DNA of 64,000 nucleotides from Manis javanica (Eukaryota; Chordata; Mammalia; Pholidota; Manidae). Under the pieces are notes generated by a model that saw only the letters and a list, made by a program, of their open reading frames with translations, searched no databases and was not told where the DNA came from. Made by a program: the position numbers and the translations under genes. The stretch covers positions 114,962,991-115,026,990 of the forward strand of contig NC_133166.1 in NCBI RefSeq assembly GCF_040802235.1, written 5' to 3'. Below, one piece after another: positions 55,336 through 64,000 of this stretch. Numbering within the stretch: position 1 is the stretch's first letter; every line of letters begins with the position of its first letter.

Positions 55336-56065
55336 GTGCATAATAATTTCACTCTTTTTCTCTTTTATTTACTCATACTATACTTTAGTTCCAGAAAGTC
55401 AATCCTACTGATTGGAGCCAAGAAATCCAGAAAAGTAAGCTTCAGTTGGAATACTACTGCCAGCTATACCTGGAATCTGGAGGTACACAGAATTTCCCAA
55501 GCTCTGATTTCTCTTTAATCATTAGAAGAGCCTGTCATCACAAAACCAGATGAAGCTATTTGACCTCCTTGAGGGTAAAGACCTTAACGAGTACAACTCT
55601 ATATCTCCAGCATCCAAACGTGTGCATAGATAAAAGTGTTTCTGATTAGGCAAAACTAAACATAAGAATTCTATCATATTGCTGCCATTATAAGAGTAGC
55701 TATGTGCTTAGCACTTTATATATATAATCTTACTCAAACCTCACAACAATCATTTTAGGTATGCATCATTCACTATATTACTGATAAGAAAACTGAGACT
55801 TAGAAATGTTAAACAGCTTCCACAATAAAATCCAAACTAGTTAGTGGCAAAAATGAAACTCAAGCAACATCTAACCGTGCTGTTTACCCCTATATCATAC
55901 TGTGTTCTATAAAGTTTTTCTAAACCACAGCCTTCTTTGGTGAAAGGCTAACCTCAAATTGTGCAATCCAAAGCAATCTGTCACCTACCCATCATGTATT
56001 CAGGGTTCCCATACATCAATATGGAAGATTTTCACCAAAGTAAGTAATAAGTGATTTATACTTAC

Positions 56066-56164
56066 CTGCTTCACCTCACATGAGCAATGATGAAGAAATC
56101 GGGGCTGGGTAATCTCATAAAATGATTTGTGCAGTTTGATCCCAAACTCCTGTGTGTCAGCTGC
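56066..56164 (-). CDS. C11orf80: C11orf80/TOPOVIBL internal coding exon
   Basis: A 99-bp phase 0-0 exon with acceptor CCATTTTAG and donor AAGCAG|GTAAGT. It encodes 33 residues including [16 protein letters not shown] and CSCEVKQ. The hydrophobic and charged pattern is that of a folded domain. It continues directly from the exon at 57794-57904. Confidence 0.88.
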
Positions 56165-57214
56165 CTAAAATGGGCCAGAGACAGAACAAGTTGAGTTTCA
56201 GTACTGGCAACCAAAGGGGAAGTACCCATAAGAAGTTTATGTGGGGAGAGGACGAGACAAATAGGAAGACAAACCACTGACATCTCTCACGTTTTTAGGA
56301 GTTTCCTCAGTTCCAGTGAACAAAAGCAGAGAGAAAGCCTGGGATATGTGGCATATATGGAATTATATAAACTACTCTCCTCTAAAACAAGTTCCAAGAC
56401 AGCAGCTTGGAACAACCACTGAACCACTTATATTAGTTAAGACTGATAAAAGAACTTCTCCTCAACAAAGTCTTTTATGGAGGAAGAAAACAAGATAATA
56501 TAATTTATATCTGTAAGTAATGGGTAATAGCCTCAACTTTTTAATACAGAATTGTAGGTTATCAGAGTTAAACAGGACCAGAGTAATCACCTAATATAAC
56601 ACACTAGATGAGAAAACTGCAATTCAAAACAGTGGCCCACTCAAGATCTCATAGCTAGTCAGTATGAAAGTTAGAGCTGACCCTAGGATTGCCAGTATAG
56701 TGTTCTTCACTGTGCTATCCACATGACCCAGAAAGTTCAAGCTATGATAAAATGCACTAGATTATAAAGAGATCTCTGACCTGACCCAGTAACTCCACTT
56801 ACAGAAATTTATTCTAGGAAATAATTCAAAAGAAGCAAGATAGCACATAAAGGCATTTGTCAGTATATTGGCAAAAAAGAATATTAATAACTTAAATATC
56901 TAATTAGGGAAATGGTTCATTAAAATAGATTAAACCAACACAGTGGAATACTGGGTAACCAATATAAATTGAAGACTGCTGAAACACAGTAAAATATCAA
57001 ATTATATATGATTATATATTTTGGATATAACCACATAATATTTATAATATGCAAAAATTAAAAATTACAGTGATAAAGTTTGTTAATTAAGATTTTTATA
57101 CTATCTTTTCAAGAAAAAAGCACAAAAAAATAAAGCAATAAACATGGAATATGTTACCCCACTGATAATACCAAGTGGTCAGCACACATTCCTAAGAGAA
57201 AGGAGAGAAACTAA

Positions 57215-57410
57215 CATTTACTGAGATGCTACCATGTGCTATACACATTCACATTTAGCCCTCACCCTCATAGTTACCATGCGAGGTACTATTATTTTTT
57301 CTAATTTATAGATGAAGCTCAGAGAAGTTAAGGGCAGCCCTAACTCCACATAGCTAGCAAGAAAGCAAGCCAAAATTTGAATTCAAGCCTCTATGCCAAA
57401 ACTTGTTACA
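57215..57410 (-). repeat. MIR SINE relic
   Basis: A minus-oriented MIR: the plus strand reads TTTATAGATGAAGCTCAGAG, then an ACATAGCTAGCAAG block. Similar minus-oriented scraps occur at about 56560-56720, and a plus-oriented one at about 57480-57660. Confidence 0.65.
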
Positions 57411-57793
57411 CTATTCCGTACTGCCAAATACATGTAATACTTAGGGTTGCTCAGTTATTTCCAATGTATTCTGGCACCTTGAGGTAACAGAACATTCTTC
57501 ATCTGGAATTGGGAATCATGATCTAATTCTAACTCACTCCTGCTCATAACTAACTGTGTGACCTAAGGGAAGCAGAAATTTTACATAACTTGTTTTCTCT
57601 TTTATAAAAGAGTACACACACCATTATCCATTCAAAAAATATTTCTTAAAACGCTTATGACAAGCCTGGTACTTTGTAGGATCACAGTGGGATCAAATGA
57701 AATGCTATTTCTAAGAGCACTGTACATATTACCAAGATAGGTAGCAAAATATCATTAAATGGCATTTCTAAGCATCCCCAATCTCCTACTAAC

Positions 57794-57904
57794 TTGAAGG
57801 GCCTGGAGACAGACTGTTCGGAAGCTGCTGCTGGTGCTTCCAGTCACAATACTCATGATGGAATTCACAGCCACTGAGAGCGAGGCCTGCAGTTTCTGAT
57901 GAGC
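57794..57904 (-). CDS. C11orf80: C11orf80/TOPOVIBL internal coding exon
   Basis: A 111-bp phase 0-0 exon with acceptor TATTCTCTAG and donor CTTCAA|GTTAGT. It encodes 37 residues starting [18 protein letters not shown] and including [10 protein letters not shown]. It is predicted to be helical and is part of the transducer-like region of the topoisomerase VI B-type fold (family inference). Confidence 0.88.
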
Positions 57905-59306
57905 CTAGAGAATATAATTAAGTAGGGGGAGATGGCAGTTTATAATAATCCCAAGTTGCTGCTTCAGAGAATCCCAAAGGGACCAAAGATTTCAGTCAGA
58001 GCAGAATTTCAACAATTCTTCCCCCTCTACCAATAATACTTACTGAGATCATGACATAAAGAAGACATTTAGGGATTGAAATAAATAAAAATTTTCTCTC
58101 CACCTTAATAAAAAAAAAGTTCTCTCCTTTCATAGAGATGGCTTATGGACACAGACACATTCACAAAAGACAAACAGTAAGACATTGGGAAATAAAAAGG
58201 TAAACTTACTATTTAAAAATAAAAAGCTCTAAGCTTTGTTCTCTTAGCATAGTTGTTTTTTCCCTCAAAGGGGGGCATATGAAGTGAGAATTGTATTACT
58301 AGAAGTACTCAGGATGGAGGAATTCAGAAAGCCAGGTAAGAAGAGAAAGTGACCTTTTCAGCCCAGGTCCTGGACATAGCAGCCACCAAAATGTTGATGC
58401 CCAAGAAGAATCAGATTTCCATCTATGAACTCCTTTTTAAGGAGGGAGTGACAGTGGCCAAGGAAGATGTCTACATGCCTAAACACCCCGAAATGGCAGA
58501 GAAGAATGTGCCCAATCTTCATGTCATGAAGGCCATGTAGTCTCCCAAATCACAAGGCTATGTGAAGGAGCAGTTTTCCTGGAGACATTTCTACTGGTAC
58601 CTTACCTATGAGGGTATCCAGTATCTCTATGACTACCTCTCCCTGCCCTGAGATAGTGCCCGCCACCCTGTGCTGCAGCCATACTGAGACTGGAAGGTGA
58701 TGGCCCAAAGGTCTGGACCTGCAAGACCCATGCAAGGAGAGGCTGACAGGCACCTACAGATGAAGCGCTGTGTGCCCTGGTGCCTACAAGAATGCTGAAG
58801 CTGGGTCTGGGTCAGCAACCGAATTCCAGTTTAGAGACGGATTTGGTCATGGATGTGGTCAGCCACCTCAGTAAAGTTGGAGAGTGTTTGTGTTGAATAT
58901 ACCCAAAGCCAGAAAAAAATCTAAGGAAAAAAAGCATTAGGAAATGGGGGAAGGATGTTAAGATTTAGTGAAGCAGTAGTATTTAGTGAAACTTCAGAAG
59001 TGTGTGGGGGAGGAGAGAGATGTAGATAAGGAAGAGGCACACCACCAGTCACTTTTCTCTATTATTCTGACCTTACGTACTCAAACCCACCTACTAGGAG
59101 GTAAGGCTAATAAGCAAGCTGGTTACAGTAACCCATCTAAATTGAAGCTTGAATTCCTAGGCTCGATGCAATGTACAAGATCAGCCCAGGTGACAAAAGA
59201 GGAAAGGAAGGAGAGAGGAACGGCTCTAAGGCCCTGTCTACCATATACTCACGCTATGTTTTTCTTAGAGAAAGTAGGAGAGAGGGAGCTGTGGACTTCT
59301 TATTAC
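57905..59306 (-). other. C11orf80: TOPOVIBL intron containing an RPS10 pseudogene
   Basis: A 1.4-kb intron on the minus strand between the exons at 57794-57904 and 59307-59428. Apart from the plus-strand RPS10 retrocopy I see no gene in it. Confidence 0.7.
58355..58930 (+). pseudogene. RPS10P: RPS10 processed pseudogene
   Basis: An intron-less copy of the ribosomal protein S10 mRNA. The start codon is at 58391 ([19 protein letters not shown]). The first in-frame stop is at 58538-58540, where the parent has Gln, and another follows near 58649. The original stop position is at 58872-58874, followed by a short 3' UTR and an A-rich tail. It derives from L1-mediated reverse transcription of RPS10 mRNA and is not expected to encode protein. 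Confidence 0.92.
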
Positions 59307-59428
59307 CTTCGCAGCCTGGTGATACTGCTCCAAGGCCTGATCCACGGCACCCTGGACAGAATCTTGCACCACGCTGTGGCTCTCCATGAGGATGGCACTG
59401 AAACGAGTGGTGAGCAAAGTGTGGACTC
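59307..59428 (-). CDS. C11orf80: C11orf80/TOPOVIBL internal coding exon (most 5' one identified)
   Basis: A 122-bp exon with acceptor TTCCCCTCAG and donor GCGAAG|GTAATA. It needs one base from an upstream exon, then reads VHTLLTTRFSAILMESHSV and ends EQYHQAAK in phase 0. No further upstream exon could be recognised between 59429 and the window end, so the rest of the gene lies to the right. Confidence 0.88.
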
Positions 59429-59597
59429 CTGAGGGGAAGGAGAATGTTGGTAGCCTTGAGAGAGAATTACTTCAACACTGCTGTTCACGTGCTGTGGCCA
59501 GGGCTGGGAATAGGGAAGAGGCCTCTTGGAAGAGGCCACTGCTGCCTATGCCCGAATAATTACATTTTTTTTTTCTCTGTGGAAATTTTTTTTTTTT

Positions 59598-61244
59598 GAG
59601 AGGGCATCTCTCATATTTATTGATCAAATGGTTGTTAACAACAATAAAATTCTGTATAGGGGGGTCAGTGCTCAATGCACAATCATTAATCCATCTCAAG
59701 CCTAATTCTCGTCGGTCTCCAATCTTCTGAAGCATAACGAACAAGTTCTTACATGGTGAACGAATTCTTACATAGTGAATAAGTTCTTACATGGTGAACA
59801 GTACAAGGGCATTCATCACAGAAACTTTCGGTTTTGATCACGCATTATGAACTATAAACAATCAGGTCAAATATGAATATTCATTTGATTTTTATACTTG
59901 ATTTATATGTGGATCCCACATTTCTCCCTTTATTATTATTATTATTTTTATTTTTAATAAAATGCTGAAGTGGTAGGTAGATGCAAGATAAAGGTAGAAA
60001 ACATAGTTTAGTGCTGTAAGAGGGCAAATGTAGATGATCAGGTGTGTGCCTATGGACTAAGTATTAATCCAAGCTAGACAAGGGCAGCAAAACATCCACG
60101 GATGCAGAAGATTTCTCTCAAAACAGGGGGGGTGAGGTTCTGAGCCTCACCTCTGTTGATCCCCAATTTCTCACCTGATGGCCCCCCTGCGACTGTGCCT
60201 GTCTTAGGTTGTTCCTCCCTTGAGGAATCTTACCCGTCTCTGGCTAACCAGTCATCTTCCGGGGCCATACAGGGAAATGTAAAGTTGGTAAGTGAGAGAG
60301 ATGCCATATTGTTTGAAAAGATTAGCTTTTTTACTTCTTTGCAGATTTATGCCCTGTGGCTTCTATGCCCAGCACTTGTCTCGAGGTATCTTTACCACTT
60401 GGAGGAATTATGATACTCGGTAAATTCGATACGAGGCACGAATTCTATTTAAGGGTTGTAATTAGGAAGAAAGAAGAAAAGCTATAGATGTAGCATATGG
60501 AAGGAAACATGGGAGGATTGATTATTTCTTTGACATATCTTCTTGTAGAGTAACTTAAGCATGTATAGGTTTTAAACTACTAACTAACTCGTGCTCACAT
60601 ATTAACATAATAGGAATACGGTGACATAAACAAAGCAAATCTATAATTACCATCCATCTCCAGTGAAGCCAAGAAAACCATTTAGGCACCCTAGGCATTT
60701 GTGAAAATTTGTCTATGATATGATGGATATTGTCCAACTGTACTTGAACAGTCTGAGAGAAATCAGACAAATTAAAGCAACCCATTTCTGGGATCTGTTC
60801 ACATCCCATATGTTCTTTTAACCGTAGATAGTCTATAGTCATGAGATTTTGGAGAGCTACAACTTGCACCCCTCCCAACTCCTGGTTGAGTTCCAACAGT
60901 ACAGATCCGGTCAAATTCGTTGTCTCACTGTATGCACATGCCAGCCTGGACATCTCCTCTTCATTCCAATGGCAAGTCCAGGAAATGGTGGGGTGGATGC
61001 AGCCACAACCGCAGCATCGCCCGGATCCCTGTGGAGGCTTTTTGATGATCATCCCCCGGCACAAGTCCTCCAGAGAGTGCTGATGCCGGAAGCTCCTCCT
61101 CATATCGTATCTTAGTTCATTTTCTGGGTATCCAAGCTAGGCCTTGATCTTCTGCATAGAAACAAACAGACCCTTTGCCCACACTTTGACATGCCCTCTA
61201 TACCACTGTGCAGAACTCATTGGAGGTCAGCACACAGGAACTGC
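59598..61244 (-). mobile_element. Retroposed ERV 3' end (env TM, PPT, U3-R, poly(A)), long copy
   Basis: On the minus strand it carries an env transmembrane-subunit segment, about 600 bp, a (TAA)n-rich stretch, the PPT AAAGGGAGAAA, an LTR beginning TGTGGGATCC at 59920, AATAAA (plus-strand TTTATT 59616-59621) and poly(A) 19 nt later. It is colinear and highly similar to the 54-kb copy, which lacks the env part. The structure equals the 3' end of a polyadenylated ERV transcript. Confidence 0.85.
60555..61103 (-). pseudogene. ERV env transmembrane-subunit fragment, 182-codon open frame
   Basis: It contains an LQN-type immunosuppressive-domain region followed by a CX7C pair where class I Env proteins usually have CX6CC, a heptad-like stretch, a Trp-rich segment (WFSWLHWRW) and a hydrophobic membrane-spanning run. 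There is no surface subunit, no signal peptide and no promoter, so it is a fragment. It differs from the ERV at 17-28 kb, whose env is missing. Confidence 0.75.
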
Positions 61245-61405
61245 TTTTTTTTTTTTTTTTATTAAGAGAAAGGAATATTATCAGAAAAGAGTACCTCCAT
61301 AGCTGATCATCTGACACCCTTTAAGTGATCAACATTAAGGATATTTAAAGCATGTGTTGATCTTTGATTTACCAATAGTTTTATCCTATCAAGGAGTAAT
61401 CCCCC

Positions 61406-61408
61406 TTT

Positions 61409-61460
<52 letters not shown>
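61406..61460. repeat. (TTTC)n microsatellite, about 13 units
   Basis: An uninterrupted TTTC/GAAA run at the 3' end of the L1 fragment, most likely grown from its A-rich tail. Confidence 0.95.
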
Positions 61461-61465
61461 TTTTT

Positions 61466-63104
61466 AATCTTTAATCTACACTTACATGAAGAATACTATG
61501 TTTACTATGCTCTTCCCTATATCAGGTCCCCCCTAAAAACAACATTACGGTTACTGTCCATCAGGTTAGCAAAATGTTGTAGAATCACTACTTGTCCTCT
61601 CTGTGTTGTAGAGCCCACCCTCCCCTTTCTCCCTCCCCGCCATGCATGCCAATCTTAATACCCCCCTTCTTCTCCCCCCCCACCTTATCCCTCCCTGCCC
61701 ACCCATCCTCCCCAGTTCCTTTCCCTTTGGTACCTGTTAGTCCATTTTTGGGTTCTGTAATTCCACTGCTGTTTTGTTCCTTCAGTTTTTCCTTTGTTCT
61801 TATACTCCTCAGATGAGTGAAATCATTTGGTATTTCTCTTTCTCCGCTTGGCTTATTTCACTGAGCATAATACTCTCCAGCTCCATCCGTGTTGCTGCAA
61901 ATGGTAGGATTTTTCCACTTCTTATGGCTGAGTAGTATTCCATTGTGTATATGTACCACGTCTTCTTTATCCATTCATCTACTGATGGACATTTAGGTTG
62001 CTTCCAATTCTTGGCTATTGTAAATAGTGCTGCGATAAACATAGGGGTGCATCTGTCTTTCTCAAACTTGATTGCTGCGTTCTTAGAGTAAATTCCTAGG
62101 AGTGGAATTCCTGGGTCAAATGGTAGGTCTGTTTTGAGCATTTTGATGAACCTCCATACTGCTTTCCACAATGGTTGAACTAATTTACATTCCCACCAGC
62201 AGCGTAGGAGGGTTCCCCTTTCTCCACAGCCTCGCCAATATTTGTTGTTGTTTGTCTTTTAGATGACAGCTATCCTTACTGGTGTGAGGTAATACCTCAT
62301 TGTAGTTTTAATTTGCATTTCTCTGATAATTAGCAATGTGGAGCATCTTTTCATGTGTCTGTTGGCCATCTGTATTTCTTTTTTAGAGAACTGTCTGTTC
62401 AGTTCCTCTGCTCATTTTTTAATTGGGTTATTTGTTTTTTGTTTGTTGAGGCGTGTGAGCTCTTTATATATTCTGGACGTCAAGCCTTTATCAGATCTGT
62501 CATTTTCAAATATATTCTCCCATACTGTAGGGTTCCTTTTTGTTCTATTGATGGTGTCTTTCGCTGTACAGAAGCTTTTCAGCTTAATGTAGTCCCACTT
62601 GCTCATTTTTGCTGTTGTTTTCCTTGCCCGGGGAGATATGTTCAAGAAGAGGTCACTCATGTTTATGTCTAAGAAGTTTTTGCCTATGTTTTTTTCCAAG
62701 AGTTTACTGGTTTCATGACTTACATTCAGGTCTTCGATCCATTTTGAGTTTACCTTTGTATATGGGGTTAGACAATGGTCCAGTTTCATTCTCCTACATG
62801 TAGCTGTCCAGTTTTGCCAGCACCATCTGTTGAAGAGACTGTCATTTTGCCATTGTATGTCCATGGCTCCTTTACCAAATATTAATTGACCATATATGTT
62901 TGGGTTAATTTCTGGAGTCTCTAATCTGTTCCACTGGTCTGTGGCTCTGTTCTTGTGCCAGTACCAAATTGTCTTGATTACTAAGGCTTTGTAGTAGAGC
63001 TTGAAGTTGGGGAGTGAGATCCCCCCTACTTTATTCTTCTTTTTCAGGATTGCTTTGGCTATTCGGGGGTCTTTGGCATTTCCATATGAATTTTTGAATT
63101 ACCA
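61466..63104 (-). mobile_element. 5'-truncated L1 fragment (about 1.64 kb)
   Basis: It comprises the ORF2 C-terminal part and 3' UTR of the same L1 lineage as the 21.6- and 36.6-kb copies. Open pieces are 62864-62412 (150 codons) and 62171-61809 (120 codons). Its 5' truncation point at 63104 abuts the target-site duplication. Confidence 0.92.
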
Positions 63105-63119
63105 AATAATTACATTTTT

Positions 63120-64000
63120 AGACCAAAAAAACCTCAGCAACTTACAAACTCCCAATTCCCAACTTAACAAACTCATTCAATTCCCACTTAAAAAGCTCAT
63201 GAAAATTAAAGAATGGCATTATTTTTGAAGAAACCAATTAGGGATCCTGTTTAATTCATATCAGAAACAGAAATATATACCATGTACTACAAACAATGAC
63301 ACTGGTGACTCCCAAAGGAGAGGAGAAAGAGGAAGCAGGAAAGCTTCCTGGCACATGTGACCAACCCTACTCCATTCCTCTTTGAGCGTCACTGTTGTGA
63401 GCCACTGTTGCTGTCAGTGTGTCACTCCTTTCAGATATGCTGTTGGTATAGAAAAAGTTAAAACTCAGAAAGATGACTATGAGAACTGCTGGTATAAGGT
63501 CTTGGTAAATGGGGGGACTATCTCTGATAAAGTAACCAGAGGCAGCACTCATGTGAGATGATGGGCAAATACACCATCAAACCACAGGCTAGCATTGATG
63601 ATTCTGATGCAACAGGCACAGGAAGACAAAGTACATTTATAGGGCACCTGGAGAACATACTTCCTAAGTAATCTTTCTTTTTTCAGCATTTTTCTACTCT
63701 CCCCTGGATAGCCTGTTCAAAAGTACTATGGTGAAGAAGCCAAAGGCCAGCTGGCTTTTTTCAGGGTTGCATTAAAAATGCAAGCCAAAAGAACATTTTC
63801 TACCACATGCCATGATGCTTTCCTAGAAGGGAAGGTGATATGTGGTTGCTCAAAAGGAGTCTGGAACTGCAGTCAGGAGAACACAGATTTTAGGTTAATT
63901 CTGCCACCAACTAGCAGTGACCAAGACACTTCATTTTTCTCACCTCATTAGAAAAAATGGCTTTATACCACCTGTTCTCACAGATAAGCTGTGCAGATAA
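63120..64000. other. TOPOVIBL intron or flank, no exon seen
   Basis: The plus strand has a MIR-like tail at about 63865-63975. No exon of TOPOVIBL with the required end phase was recognised on the minus strand. Confidence 0.45.

Larger units (their letters stand above)
32063..56065 (-). other. C11orf80: 24-kb TOPOVIBL intron built mainly of stacked L1 elements
   Basis: It contains an old plus-strand L1 3' end (about 32672-33640), MIR and MaLR relics (34.5-35.5 kb), then a nearly continuous L1 block from about 35.69 to 55.33 kb listed separately. The 55.34-56.06 kb part has a minus-oriented MIR-like sequence at about 55690-55860. No other exon was recognised. Confidence 0.75.
59570..63104 (-). 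mobile_element. Composite retrotransposon: L1 3' end, orphan segment and ERV 3' end within one target-site duplication
   Basis: The whole block is bracketed by a perfect 15-bp repeat AATAATTACATTTTT (59555-59569 and 63105-63119). On the minus strand the order is a 5'-truncated L1 (63104-61466), an A/G-rich (GAAA)n tract, a 145-bp segment of unknown origin, an A16 run, ERV 3' end (61244-59598), A12, eleven bases (TTTCCACAGAG) and a final A run. No second duplication is evident around the ERV part, apart from the T-runs themselves. Confidence 0.8.

Noticed and set aside
58349..58540. 63-codon frame resembling ribosomal protein S10
   Set aside because: It is the N-terminal part of a processed RPS10 copy with premature stops, so not a separate small gene.
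61406..61460. Regular TTTC repeat considered as a CRISPR-like or regulatory array
   Set aside because: It is a plain tetranucleotide microsatellite from an L1 tail, without spacers.

Overview
The window is a piece of a placental-mammal chromosome. Its genes have GT-AG introns, CpG-island promoters, AATAAA-type poly(A) signals, nested L1 retrotransposons, an old class I endogenous retrovirus (ERV), MIR/L2/MaLR relics and a processed pseudogene. The gene order LRFN4 (inside PC) - PC - RCE1 - C11orf80/TOPOVIBL matches human 11q13.2 in reverse orientation. The L1 lineage and an ERV-derived repeat look laurasiatherian, and from memory of that repeat I lean towards a pangolin. That species guess is weak and was not checked by any search.

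Gene-dense, GC-rich left part (1-16.9 kb). LRFN4 (minus; synaptic adhesion molecule SALM3) is complete in its two coding exons and lies antisense inside an intron of PC. PC (plus; pyruvate carboxylase) contributes its last 11 coding exons, which encode 722 residues from about residue 457 to the stop, including the carboxyltransferase active site and the biotin-carrier domain. RCE1 (minus; CAAX-prenyl protease 2) is complete in 8 exons and encodes 329 residues. PC and RCE1 converge. The 3' end of C11orf80/TOPOVIBL (minus; meiotic topoisomerase VI B-like subunit) lies about 150 bp upstream of the RCE1 start codon.

Repeat-rich right part (16.9-64 kb). All of it lies within or beside introns of TOPOVIBL. 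I could place six 3'-terminal exons of this gene (59.3, 57.8, 56.1, 32.0, 16.8 and 16.6 kb), and their reading phases chain without a break. The introns are inflated by (i) a gammaretrovirus-like ERV at 17.1-28.8 kb, split by a 6-kb L1 inserted in its integrase region; (ii) a 6.15-kb L1 at 36.6-42.7 kb with a perfect 21-bp target-site duplication, inside an older L1; (iii) a degenerate L1 at 44.8-51.7 kb followed by another old L1; and (iv) an RPS10 processed pseudogene.

The most unusual content is a retroposed ERV-transcript family on the minus strand, with two copies. Each consists of the 3' end of an ERV (env transmembrane region in the longer copy, then PPT, U3 and R), ends in a poly(A) tail after an AATAAA, and shows L1-type hallmarks. 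One copy (54.0-54.5 kb) has a perfect 18-bp target-site duplication. The other (59.6-61.2 kb) is joined to a 3' L1 fragment and a 145-bp orphan segment inside a single 15-bp target-site duplication. This design resembles the hominoid SINE-R/SVA elements, also an ERV env-LTR 3' end moved by L1, and is the best candidate here for something undescribed.
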